A DNA stretch of 64,000 nucleotides from CACPJA01 sp964629335. Lineage in GTDB: Bacteria; Pseudomonadota; Gammaproteobacteria; Steroidobacterales; UBA11654. The position numbers were made by a program, and so were the translations under genes. Shown here piece by piece: positions 18,304 to 26,188 of the stretch. The stretch covers positions 1 through 64,000 of the forward strand of contig CAZVRH010000002.1 in assembly GCA_964629335.1 (NCBI GenBank), read 5' to 3'. The notes under the pieces were generated by a model. The model saw only the letters and a list, made by a program, of their open reading frames with translations, searched no databases and was not told where the DNA came from. Position 1 is the stretch's first letter, and the number at the start of each line of letters is the position of its first letter.

Positions 18304-18900
18304 TTATTTTACTAAATCCATGAGTTCATTTAATTCTTTTTCGATTTGAATAGTAAGGTTTGCACCAACATCTCTTAAAGCAAGATTGATGGCATTAGCC
18401 ATAGCTTGATTTCCATCAAACGACCCTGTTTCTTGTTCTCCATAACCGGTAATATCCCAATTTTGCACCAGTTCTAAATCAGAATTATAAATATTGATTG
18501 TATATTTGATCCATATCGAGAATTTATCGTTTGATGCCAATTGAGGAGTGAGATATTCAAATTTTTCGAGATCAACTGATAGCACCAGGTCTGTATCTGT
18601 CGTATCCAAGGAATCAAAGGAGTCTCTTTCCAAGATGTTTGAAAAAAAAGAACCAAAGATAATAGCAAATACTTTTTTTTGAGTATCTTGGAAATTAATA
18701 TCCCAAGTAGAATCAGTTTCTTCCAGGGCTGTACTTTGGAACAGATAATTCTTTACCGTATCGCCGTAGATTGTAATCACTGAGACATTTTGATCTTTTA
18801 AGACAAGAGGTGAGGGCACTGAACTAGAAATGGTAATAGATTGAGATGTACAGCTGGAAATCAATACCACAAGTATTAAATTATAAATCCTGATCTTCAT
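18304..18900 (-). CDS. hypothetical lipoprotein (YajG/DUF4410-like pattern)
   Basis: A 198-residue predicted lipoprotein with lipobox LISSC (Cys17) and Thr at +2. The mature domain has a central segment DTDLVLSVDLEKFEY and a closing helix (NQAMANAINLALRDVGANLTIQIEKEL). This layout is similar to the small periplasm-facing alpha/beta lipoproteins such as YajG or DUF4410 members; the similarity is pattern-level only. Its start overlaps the stop of the DUF1838 gene by one base. Function unknown. Confidence 0.6.
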   Translation of the reverse strand: MKIRIYNLILVVLISSCTSQSITISSSVPSPLVLKDQNVSVITIYGDTVKNYLFQSTALEETDSTWDINFQDTQKKVFAIIFGSFFSNILERDSFDSLDTTDTDLVLSVDLEKFEYLTPQLASNDKFSIWIKYTINIYNSDLELVQNWDITGYGEQETGSFDGNQAMANAINLALRDVGANLTIQIEKELNELMDLVK

Positions 18901-19901
18901 TAAATTTCAGGTTCCACTTCTTCAGAGTACGCTTCCCAAGTCCCTTTTGGATTTGTTTGACCCCAACCCGATTGTTTTTCTAGAAGGTCTGGATGGTCTT
19001 TAATTATTCTTTCTAGGACAACTTTAGGGATATCCTCAGTCGTTCCTGTTATTTGATAACTATGCATTCGTCCAAATAAAGCACCATCGATTAAATTACT
19101 TCCCATCTTCATCCATGGCCACCAGGGAGAGGTCCTCATAAAGCCAGCATGAAAGGGCGAAGAGGGTATTGAACGATCGCTCATTGTTTGGATGGGCGTG
19201 TAAAAAGTAAAATGCTCAGATGGATTAATGATTTGAGTTGTATGGGCTTTAGGCCACTTATCTTTTGTTACAGGATTGGTGTATTCATGGGAATATTCCC
19301 ACGTGAGAAGATATTGGTCTCCAATTTCTTGCCAAGGTAAAATAAACGGGATTGATTCAGAGGATGTATCAGCTTCAGCCTCATTCATTATAGTTGGTTG
19401 ATCTACTGATGAATTACCCATTACAAATTTAGGCATGGATTCAGTAAGATGACCTCTCATTCTTCTATTAATAAATGGGAACACTTCAACCGTTTCATTA
19501 GTCCAAGGATTGTCCCAGGTGTCTATGATTTTACCTGTATTCAGGTCTGTAAAATAACCAGCTTCAGTGCCTCGAATATGGATACTACCGTCGTTATTAA
19601 GTCGAGATTGCATGTTGCCAAACCCAACATAACCAAATAAGGGCATTAGCCGTTTGGTACCGATTCGGGCAAATTGAACGCCTTGATAACCGCCATACGT
19701 TGGTGAATCAGCATAACTTCCCCATAATTTACCAAAGGCATATAAATTATCTTTAGGGGCAGTGAAGTCTAAGTTAGAGGGAGAACTAGAATCACTAACT
19801 CTGGCTTGTAAATCAAATGACTTACCTAAACCGTATCCTACAAATGTGGATGCAATGAGATTTCTTCTGGAAATCAGCGAATTATAAACCGAAGCAAACA
19901 T
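18900..19901 (-). CDS. DUF1838 family protein with a Tat-like signal
   Basis: A 333-residue protein that fits the DUF1838 family. The features are FARIGTKRLMPLFGYVG, the TEAGYFTDLNTGKIIDTWDNPWT stretch and the tryptophan-rich MRTSPWWPWMKMG near residue 270. The N-terminus carries SRRNLIAS before a hydrophobic stretch, a likely twin-arginine signal, so a folded periplasmic protein is expected. DUF1838 proteins have no established activity; they often occur near dehydrogenases in soil and marine bacteria. It lies 8 bp after the SYLF gene and overlaps the next lipoprotein gene by one base. Confidence 0.78.
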   Translation of the reverse strand: MFASVYNSLISRRNLIASTFVGYGLGKSFDLQARVSDSSSPSNLDFTAPKDNLYAFGKLWGSYADSPTYGGYQGVQFARIGTKRLMPLFGYVGFGNMQSRLNNDGSIHIRGTEAGYFTDLNTGKIIDTWDNPWTNETVEVFPFINRRMRGHLTESMPKFVMGNSSVDQPTIMNEAEADTSSESIPFILPWQEIGDQYLLTWEYSHEYTNPVTKDKWPKAHTTQIINPSEHFTFYTPIQTMSDRSIPSSPFHAGFMRTSPWWPWMKMGSNLIDGALFGRMHSYQITGTTEDIPKVVLERIIKDHPDLLEKQSGWGQTNPKGTWEAYSEEVEPEI

Positions 19902-19909
19902 GGCGTTCC

Positions 19910-20521
19910 TTATTCTAGGGCAGCTTCATTAAACTCTTCGATGCTTTCTTCCTCTGATTCAGTGTCAGCGTCAGGCCAGATTTTTGTAAATTTTGTTCCT
20001 TCCAGACTTATTCCAGCTATGATGCCTTTATGGCCAAAGACAAATCCAACAATAGGATCTTGACTTTCTGTAGTATCAATTGAGCCTCCAGCACCCATAT
20101 TCCATAGAGCAACAGCTCCATCCACACCGGCTTGCCAACCTGAACTATAAAGAAAATTATCCATAGCTTCATCGTCAAAAAATAAAATCACGAGATCTTT
20201 TGCGCCAACTCCAAGTTGTATTCCCAGAGACGTGCTGAAGGCTCTGTAATATTGCACCTTAATATCATCAACAATTAATGCACCTTCACCATATTCCATC
20301 CCTAACACTACACCTGCTTTGATCATTCTAGGAATAACCAATATACCTCTTGCACCGTCAAGATACCCTTGAGCACCTTGAATTTCATCTGAGAATCGTG
20401 CTAAAGCGCTTTCGATAGCAGCATCAATCTCATTTGTGTTTTTAGCGTTTATGGATTCTGGAGTATTAATTGTTATGAATAGAAAGATCGAAAGAATAAA
20501 ATATTTAGTGAAGTATTTCAT
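19910..20521 (-). CDS. secreted SYLF (Ysc84-type) lipid-binding domain protein
   Basis: A 203-residue protein with a signal peptide (cleavage probably after INA near residue 26) and one SYLF domain. Diagnostic segments are ARGILVIPRMIKAGVVLGMEYGEG, the SLGIQLGVGAKDLVILF strand, WQAGVDGAVALWNMGAGG and FGHKGIIAGISLEGTKF. Eukaryotic SYLF domains bind phosphoinositides and actin; bacterial ones are periplasmic and thought to interact with lipid. The C-terminus ends in an acidic stretch (about 185-203, rich in Glu). An AAGGA ribosome site lies in the tail of aguB, only 3 bp upstream. Confidence 0.82.
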   Translation of the reverse strand: MKYFTKYFILSIFLFITINTPESINAKNTNEIDAAIESALARFSDEIQGAQGYLDGARGILVIPRMIKAGVVLGMEYGEGALIVDDIKVQYYRAFSTSLGIQLGVGAKDLVILFFDDEAMDNFLYSSGWQAGVDGAVALWNMGAGGSIDTTESQDPIVGFVFGHKGIIAGISLEGTKFTKIWPDADTESEEESIEEFNEAALE

Positions 20522-20524
20522 TTT

Positions 20525-21382
20525 CTAATCCTTAAGTATGTCGTTATAAAAGTCAGTTCTTCTGTCTCTAAAGAATCCCCATGATGAACGATATTCCTTG
20601 ATTTCGTCAAGGTCAAATTCGTGAACGATGGTTTCTTGATCATGGCGGCTGCATTCTTTTACTTTAATACCGGTTCCGTCTGTAATAAATGAGGAACCGT
20701 AAAACGACATTGAGAATCGATCATTTGACTCGGTTCCTATTCTATTGGACGCTATAATAGGTACACAATTTGCAGCCGAATGGCCTTGCATTACAATTTG
20801 CCATGAGTCTTTAGAATCAAATTCAGAATTATCAGGCTCACTTCCAATTGCTGTTGGATAGAAAATTAATTCCGCACCATTCAGAGTCATAATCCGAGCT
20901 GCTTCAGGGAACCATTGATCCCAACAGATCCCCGTACCTATTTTGCCGTAAGTTGTATTAAAAACTTTAAATCCAGTATTACCAGGATGAAAATAGTACT
21001 TTTCCTCATATCCAGGCCCATCAGGAATATGCGATTTTCTGTATACATCGAGTATCTCTCCATTAGCATCGATCATTGCTAAAGAGTTATAAAAGGTATT
21101 ATTGTCTCGTTCAAAAAAGCTCGTTGGTAAAACAACAGCGAGTTCTTTAGCAAGTTCAGACATTTCGTTGAGTAAGGGATTGTTTTTAAAGGGTTTAGCT
21201 AACTCAAAGTTTTTAGGATCGTTCAGGCAAGGAAAGTAAACTGATTCGAATAATTCTTGAATAAGTATTATTTGCGCGCCTTGTGCAGCAGAATCTGCAA
21301 TCAATTGTTTTGCGTTATCAATGTTAGCTCTCGTGTTTGTAGAACATGGCATTTGTGTTGCCGCTACAGTAACCTTTCTCAT
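20525..21382 (-). CDS. aguB: N-carbamoylputrescine amidase
   Basis: A 286-residue nitrilase-superfamily amidase that hydrolyses N-carbamoylputrescine to putrescine, CO2 and ammonia. The catalytic triad is Glu43 (QELFE), Lys116 (YRKSHIPDGPGYEEKYYF, the AguB-type substrate loop) and Cys153 (GICWDQWFPEAAR). ATG 21382 is preceded by GGAGA and begins the normal family N-terminus; a longer in-frame start at 21436 would overlap aguA. It lies 14 bp after aguA; the pair makes a complete agmatine-to-putrescine pathway. Confidence 0.93.
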   Translation of the reverse strand: MRKVTVAATQMPCSTNTRANIDNAKQLIADSAAQGAQIILIQELFESVYFPCLNDPKNFELAKPFKNNPLLNEMSELAKELAVVLPTSFFERDNNTFYNSLAMIDANGEILDVYRKSHIPDGPGYEEKYYFHPGNTGFKVFNTTYGKIGTGICWDQWFPEAARIMTLNGAELIFYPTAIGSEPDNSEFDSKDSWQIVMQGHSAANCVPIIASNRIGTESNDRFSMSFYGSSFITDGTGIKVKECSRHDQETIVHEFDLDEIKEYRSSWGFFRDRRTDFYNDILKD

Positions 21383-21396
21383 GATGTCTCCATATG

Positions 21397-22428
21397 TTAA
21401 ATAAAGGGTTGTTGTTGTGTTATACAATGGACACATCCACCGCCTTCAACAATCCTTGATCCCTCAAGTGTAACAATTTTTCTATCATGAAAAACCTTTG
21501 AGATTGTTTCTATGGCTTCTTTATCCTTGGGATCATTAAAAATTGGTAAGACGACCCCGTTGTTTGCAATATAAAAGTTAATATAAGATAAGGGCATACG
21601 CTCGTTTAGGAATTCTTTATAACCAGGTTGATGAATTGTGATGATATCATAGCTCCTTCCTTGTAAATCTTTTGCGTGTTTTAGACGGTTATTGTTTTCC
21701 TTTAGTCGTTCATAATTTGAATCCAGTTGGTCAAATTCAGTTAATGCAATAATCTGATTATTTGGAGTAAAGCAAGCTAAATTATCAATATGCCCTCCGG
21801 TGTCATCAAATTCTAAGGCAGCAATCAACCAGATAAAGTTTTCAACACCTAGGTATTTTTCAAGAATATGTTCAGCTTCTTTCTTATCTAAACCAGGGTT
21901 TCTCATTGGATCCAGTATTACATCTTCAGTTAACATAAGGGTTCCCTTACCGTCAGTGTGGATAGCGCCGCCTTCAAGAACAATGGGTGCATTAAAATGC
22001 ATGACGTCAAGATGTTGGATTATTGTCGCAGCTATCTCAGCATCTTTTGAATAATCAAGCCCGCAATTCTCACCGTAATTGTTAAACGTCCAGTTGATAC
22101 CTGCTATTTGCTTGTTATTGGAAACAAAGGTTGGTCCAGAATCTCTACACCAACTGTCATCAATAGAAAAGTTGACAACAGTAACATTAGAGGTGACCAT
22201 CGATTTTAATGCCTCAACGTCCCCTTGATTGGCTACTAATGTTACTGGCTCAAACAATGAAATAAGGTTTGCAGTTTCTGCATAAGCTTCTCTCATAGTA
22301 TTTGTGTTAGGGTATCGTTGGAGATCGAGACCTGTTGGCCACATCATCCATGTTTGTGAATGAGGTTGCCATTCTGCAGGCATATAAAAACCTAAATCTT
22401 TTGGATACTTATTTATTAATTCATCCAT
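21397..22428 (-). CDS. aguA: agmatine deiminase
   Basis: A 343-residue guanidino-group-modifying enzyme that converts agmatine to N-carbamoylputrescine and ammonia. The family N-terminus (YMPAEWQPHSQTWMMWP), WCRDSGPTF, the HIDN motif and the closing GGGCVHCITQQQP are all present, with catalytic Cys335. The ATG at 22428 is only 5 nt beyond the 3' CCA of ssrA and has no ribosome site of its own apart from tmRNA sequence. An internal ATG (22380) would remove the residues before MPAEW, which plant and bacterial homologues usually retain. Upstream arginine decarboxylase is not in the window. Confidence 0.93.
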   Translation of the reverse strand: MDELINKYPKDLGFYMPAEWQPHSQTWMMWPTGLDLQRYPNTNTMREAYAETANLISLFEPVTLVANQGDVEALKSMVTSNVTVVNFSIDDSWCRDSGPTFVSNNKQIAGINWTFNNYGENCGLDYSKDAEIAATIIQHLDVMHFNAPIVLEGGAIHTDGKGTLMLTEDVILDPMRNPGLDKKEAEHILEKYLGVENFIWLIAALEFDDTGGHIDNLACFTPNNQIIALTEFDQLDSNYERLKENNNRLKHAKDLQGRSYDIITIHQPGYKEFLNERMPLSYINFYIANNGVVLPIFNDPKDKEAIETISKVFHDRKIVTLEGSRIVEGGGCVHCITQQQPFI

Positions 22429-22433
22429 AATTC

Positions 22434-22781
22434 TGGTGGAGGCGGCGGGAATCGAACCCGCGTCCGCCAGCTATCCGCATTATGATCTACATGTTTATCC
22501 TTTTCTTTAAATTTAGTTTCATAGAACCGAAAGGAAGGTCACTATAAAACGATCCTCTGACTTAGAGTTTAGTAATTATTTGCAGAAGAAAAATAACTAC
22601 GATCTTGGATAATTTTCATTAATTTAACCCTCCAAGAGAGGTCAGATTAATGCCAGCTGGATTAAGCAGCTAGTGCGTAGTTGTCGTTTGCAACTAATTT
22701 AATTCAGATTTTTTTAAGTGGATTCTGAACCTCTACATGCACATAATGTTTCAACACCAACGTCGAAACCTTGACGCCCCC
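22434..22781 (-). ncRNA. ssrA: transfer-messenger RNA (tmRNA)
   Basis: The 5' end GGGGGCG pairs with CGCCTCC at the 3' end to form the alanine-tRNA-like acceptor, with an encoded ACCA tail. The T arm reads GGTTCGATTCC, and the conserved AAGGTTTCGACG follows the 5' acceptor strand. About 348 nt, a normal one-piece length. With SmpB (the next gene but one upstream) it rescues stalled ribosomes and tags the nascent chain. The mature 3' end lies 5 nt from the aguA ATG, and no intrinsic terminator is seen after it. Confidence 0.96.
22662..22691 (-). other. tmRNA tag reading frame
   Basis: Nine codons starting at the resume codon GCA encode ANDNYALAA, then TAA. E. coli encodes ANDENYALAA, so this tag is one residue shorter but keeps the LAA degradation end and the AND start. 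The resume codon follows the usual TAGTT-type sequence upstream. Confidence 0.9.
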
Positions 22782-22785
22782 TCTT

Positions 22786-22815
22786 TTAATAATCAATTGT
22801 GCAGTATTATCGCAA
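22786..22815 (-). promoter_or_regulatory. possible ssrA promoter
   Basis: On the minus strand TTGCGA (22815-22810) and TATTAA (22791-22786) are separated by 18 bp and end 4 nt before the tmRNA 5' end. The match to sigma-70 is moderate, and the short -10 to start distance is unusual. Confidence 0.4.
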
Positions 22816-22843
22816 CTAAAGAATTAAGTTTAAACTAGAAAAG

Positions 22844-23875
22844 TTATCGTGATTCTATGGAATCCAGTATCCATTCTTTAAAATAGGGGTGAGTTGAAAG
22901 GCCTTTTGAGTTAAATGTGTAATCTAAGTTGTTAAAATCTTTTTTAATATTTTTTTGTATACCTTTTCCTGACATTAAGTTTGAGACCATAAGGACTCTC
23001 ATTCCTTTCTCGTTGGAGTTATTTATAAACTCTTTAATTCGTTGAACATTATTTTCACGAACCTCTTTGGAAGCATCGTCTTGGAGTGTAAATGAACGTA
23101 CACTATGAAACTCTGAGTTATCAGTTATAAATTCCGCTATATTGTCCATAATCAATAATTCTTTGGCATTGTCATCAGAATCAACAGGGCCATGGGCTAT
23201 GATAATAACCACTTCATTCTTTTGATTTATGCTAATTTCCTCAGCGTATTCCAGTATTATTTTTTTTGCAAAGATGCTATCGCTGATTGGCTCTAAAAAG
23301 ACTATTCCTTGGGTTTTAACTTGATTAACATCGGCGTAAGTAAAGTCCTCTTCGAGTTGAAAGATGTACTTCCATTGTCTAAAAAGAGTGTTGTAGGGTG
23401 TGCTTGTTACAGGAATTACGTATACATTTTCGATCTTGTTTTTCTTAATTTCGATTAAAGAACAACTGATGTGATTTGAAGCCATCATGCTCATGCCTAG
23501 GGAAAGCGAAGTTATATAAGAATCTCCAAGCTCTTTCATGCTTTCATAAAACTCGTCATCTCCTTGTTTCCCAAAACCATGGGCAAGGATTAATAAACCG
23601 TCTTTTGTCTCTGGATTGTTTTTAATGGGCCAATAATAGTTCGGTCCCATCATCTTCATCATATTGTTAATTTGTTCGTTTGATAATCTGGAAAGGGTGG
23701 GGAGTTTGGTTCTTAGTTGATCGTATTTTGTTTTCATAGATGACATCGGCATCATCTGTGGAAATTTTTTACCCGATTCATTTATATTAACATTGCAATT
23801 CATCTCGTCCATTGCAAACACATTGAATGAAATAAAGGCAAGGACAGTTAATAGTCTGATTTGATTCTTTATCAT
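22844..23875 (-). CDS. secreted CbiX/CbiK-like chelatase-fold protein
   Basis: A 343-residue exported protein with a signal peptide (IRLLTVLAFISFNVFA, about 6-21). Two half-repeats each begin with a beta strand ending in AHG: LLILAHGFG (His99) and VVIIIAHGP (His228). This resembles the bilobal sirohydrochlorin/cobalt chelatases (CbiX, CbiK), whose metal-site histidine lies in AHGS. The region before the first repeat is rich in methionine (MMPMSSMK, NMMKMMGP), which could favour copper or haem (inference). ATG 23875 overlaps the smpB stop by one base. An ORF extension to 23926 would run into smpB. Whether it is an active chelatase is unknown; it may only share the fold. Confidence 0.6.
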   Translation of the reverse strand: MIKNQIRLLTVLAFISFNVFAMDEMNCNVNINESGKKFPQMMPMSSMKTKYDQLRTKLPTLSRLSNEQINNMMKMMGPNYYWPIKNNPETKDGLLILAHGFGKQGDDEFYESMKELGDSYITSLSLGMSMMASNHISCSLIEIKKNKIENVYVIPVTSTPYNTLFRQWKYIFQLEEDFTYADVNQVKTQGIVFLEPISDSIFAKKIILEYAEEISINQKNEVVIIIAHGPVDSDDNAKELLIMDNIAEFITDNSEFHSVRSFTLQDDASKEVRENNVQRIKEFINNSNEKGMRVLMVSNLMSGKGIQKNIKKDFNNLDYTFNSKGLSTHPYFKEWILDSIESR

Positions 23876-24336
23876 TAGTTCCTCGTAATATATTTTTTGG
23901 CTATTCTTTCTTGATCTCTTTTCCAATCTCTTTGTTTTATAAGATTTCTTTTGTCTTGTTTCTTTCTTCCTTTAGCTAATCCTAATTTAACCTTAACTTT
24001 TCCTTTTTTCCAATAAAGTGAAATAGGGATCAATGTGTATCCTTTTTGACTAATGTACCCATTTAGTTTAGAGATTTCTCGTTTATGAAGTAATAATTTT
24101 CTGGTTCTAGTCGCTTCTGATTCGTCGGTGATATTAGCATTTCGTAGAGGAGAAAAGTGTGCACCGATGAGGAAGACTTCATTATTTTTAAGAATCGCAT
24201 AACTTTCTTTTATATTTCCTCGGTTATCTCTAAGACTTTTTACCTCCCATCCTTTTAAGGCAATTCCTGCTTCGATTTGTTCTTCAACATTAAAATCAAA
24301 TAATGCTTTTTTATTTTTAATAATTGTATTTGTCAT
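23875..24336 (-). CDS. smpB: SsrA-binding protein SmpB
   Basis: A 153-residue OB-fold protein that binds the tRNA-like domain of tmRNA and delivers it to stalled ribosomes. The N-terminal KKALFDFNVEEQIEAGIALKGWEVKSLR, the strand set with YAILKNNEVFLIGAH, and the C-terminal KVKLGLAKGRKKQDKR tail with DWKRDQ are all characteristic. Length is near the family norm (about 155-160). It is translationally coupled (TAATG) to the CbiX-like gene, with ssrA farther downstream. It is divergent from the NSS transporter, 53 bp away. Confidence 0.96.
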   Translation of the reverse strand: MTNTIIKNKKALFDFNVEEQIEAGIALKGWEVKSLRDNRGNIKESYAILKNNEVFLIGAHFSPLRNANITDESEATRTRKLLLHKREISKLNGYISQKGYTLIPISLYWKKGKVKVKLGLAKGRKKQDKRNLIKQRDWKRDQERIAKKYITRN

Positions 24337-24369
24337 TGATTTCAGGGTAATTTAGTCCTATCAAGTAAC

Positions 24370-24375
24370 ATTATA
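24370..24375 (-). promoter_or_regulatory. possible smpB -10 element
   Basis: A perfect TATAAT on the minus strand, 34 nt before the smpB start, in the 53-bp divergent gap. No convincing -35 hexamer is visible at the right distance inside the neighbouring gene. Confidence 0.4.
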
Positions 24376-24389
24376 ACGTTTTCGTATAA

Positions 24390-25763
24390 ATGAGTAATAT
24401 CTCAAATAAAGAAAGACAATCAATCCATGGTTTATGGTCATCACGGATGACATTCATTCTCGCTGTTACCGGTTCAGCAATTGGTTTGGGTAACATATGG
24501 AAATTTCCATATGTGGCTGGAGCCAATGGAGGAGGGGCATTTGTCTTAGTTTATCTGATATGCATTTTAGTTATTGGTTTTCCGATTATGGTTTCTGAGA
24601 TTCTATTGGGGAGAAAAGGAAGAAGGAACCCGATTACATCAATGCAACTACTAGGCATCGAGGAAACTGGAAACAAGCACTGGCAAATTGTGGGCTTTAT
24701 AGGTTTATTTGCAGGGTTCCTGATTCTTTCCTATTACAGCGTAATAGCCGGTTGGACGCTTCACTATTTCACACTTTCAATCAGTGGAGCGTTCAATAAT
24801 CTTCAAACAGAAGAAGTGAATCTAATTTTTTCTGATTTGACTGGTTCAATAATGACTCAGTCAATCTTCCATACACTGTTTATGCTAATAACTGTGATGA
24901 TAATAGCCAAAGGCATAAAGAATGGTTTGGAGAAAGCTGTAAAGTTTATGATGCCTGCTTTGCTGTTTATCATGTTAATGCTCTTAATCTACTCAATTAC
25001 ACAAGGCGATTTCTCTAGAGGTGTTGAATTTCTATTAAAACCGGACTTTTCAAAAATCAATTCTGAAAGCATTTTGGCCGCAATGGGTCAGGCTTTTTTT
25101 ACTCTTAGTCTGGGCATGGGCTGTATTGTTATGTATGGTGCCTATTTACCGAAAAATGAATCAATTGTTAAAACATCATTAACTATCATATTTTGTGACA
25201 CCTTAATTGCCTTATTAGCAGGGTTAGTAATTTTTCCAATTGTTTTTGATAATAATCTTGCACCGACGGATGGCCCAGGATTAATATTTTTAACACTACC
25301 CTTGGCGTTTTCAGACATTAACGGTGGTTTATTGTTTGGGTCATTATTTTTTATTCTCCTTGGTTTTGCCGCTATTACCTCTGCTATAAGTTTACTAGAA
25401 CCTTCCGTTGCTTGGATGATTGAAACTAGGCACATCAATAGAGGCACATCTGCTTTAATAATAGGATCAGTGATTTGGTTACTAGGCTTCTTAACGATCT
25501 TATCATTTAATGAATTATCAGACTTTATTGTCTGGAAAGGCACGCTATTCGATAATATTGACTATCTCACCAGTAATATTTTATTGCCGATTAGTGGACT
25601 ATTATTTACCGTATTTGCAAGTTGGTTTATGAGTAAGTCATCATCTCGTTCTGAATTATCTGATATTCCGCTAACTTCGTACAAAGTATGGCAATTTCTT
25701 GCAAAAGTTGTTGCCCCTATAGGCGTGTTAATTATTTTTCTTAACGCTATTAATATTTTTTGA
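24390..25763 (+). CDS. sodium-dependent transporter, NSS (SNF) family
   Basis: A 457-residue inner-membrane symporter with eleven or twelve predicted helices. The helix-1 signature GLGNIWKFPYVAGANGGGAF (unwound sodium/substrate site) and GQAFFTLSLGMG in helix 6 are both intact. Bacterial relatives such as LeuT, MhsT and TnaT take up amino acids with sodium. The substrate cannot be deduced. The stop codon overlaps the TTG start of the ratA gene, so the two are co-transcribed even though E. coli has nothing between smpB and ratA. Confidence 0.9.
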   Translation: MSNISNKERQSIHGLWSSRMTFILAVTGSAIGLGNIWKFPYVAGANGGGAFVLVYLICILVIGFPIMVSEILLGRKGRRNPITSMQLLGIEETGNKHWQIVGFIGLFAGFLILSYYSVIAGWTLHYFTLSISGAFNNLQTEEVNLIFSDLTGSIMTQSIFHTLFMLITVMIIAKGIKNGLEKAVKFMMPALLFIMLMLLIYSITQGDFSRGVEFLLKPDFSKINSESILAAMGQAFFTLSLGMGCIVMYGAYLPKNESIVKTSLTIIFCDTLIALLAGLVIFPIVFDNNLAPTDGPGLIFLTLPLAFSDINGGLLFGSLFFILLGFAAITSAISLLEPSVAWMIETRHINRGTSALIIGSVIWLLGFLTILSFNELSDFIVWKGTLFDNIDYLTSNILLPISGLLFTVFASWFMSKSSSRSELSDIPLTSYKVWQFLAKVVAPIGVLIIFLNAINIF

Positions 25764-26188
25764 TTTTGAATCAGTTCAAACGATCATTTGTGATTCAGAA
25801 GCCTCTTGATAGTGTGTTTGATCTTTTCTCCGATGTCCGGCAGTATCATACTTTCATTCCGTATTGTGTAGATTCAGAAATTATAGAAAATAATGATGAA
25901 TACACCTTAGCTTGTTTAACCCTAGATTTTTTTGGAAAGAGAACATCTCTTACTACGAAAAATGAAATTGAAACAAATACATCGATTAAAATGAATTTAA
26001 TTGATGGCCCATTTCAACACTTTAAAGCCCAGTGGACCTTTGATGCTATTGACGATAAAACTACTGATCTTAATTTTGAAATGGAATATAAAATAAGTAA
26101 TAAGTTACTAGAATTTGTATTTAATAAAAATCTGAACGTTGTTAGTGACTCAATCATAAGAGCCTTTCAGGTAAAACTAGTAAACTAA
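25760..26188 (+). CDS. ratA: RatA/CoQ10-family START-domain protein
   Basis: A 142-residue SRPBCC/START protein of the RatA (PasT, Coq10-like) family. VFDLFSDVRQYHTFIPYC near the N-terminus, TTKNEIE in the middle and LIDGPFQHFKAQWTFD are typical. E. coli RatA was reported to block 70S association; the family is also thought to bind ubiquinone. The start is a TTG, overlapping the NSS stop; the family N-terminus is matched within a few residues. Its location next to smpB and opposite bamE is the E. coli arrangement, but the partner ratB is not found. The 3' end overlaps bamE by 4 bp. Confidence 0.82.
   Translation: MILNQFKRSFVIQKPLDSVFDLFSDVRQYHTFIPYCVDSEIIENNDEYTLACLTLDFFGKRTSLTTKNEIETNTSIKMNLIDGPFQHFKAQWTFDAIDDKTTDLNFEMEYKISNKLLEFVFNKNLNVVSDSIIRAFQVKLVN

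Noticed and set aside
25760..26188. A toxin-antitoxin module based on RatA
   Set aside because: The family is mostly a housekeeping START-domain protein; the partner ratB is absent and the context is the conserved smpB/bamE neighbourhood.
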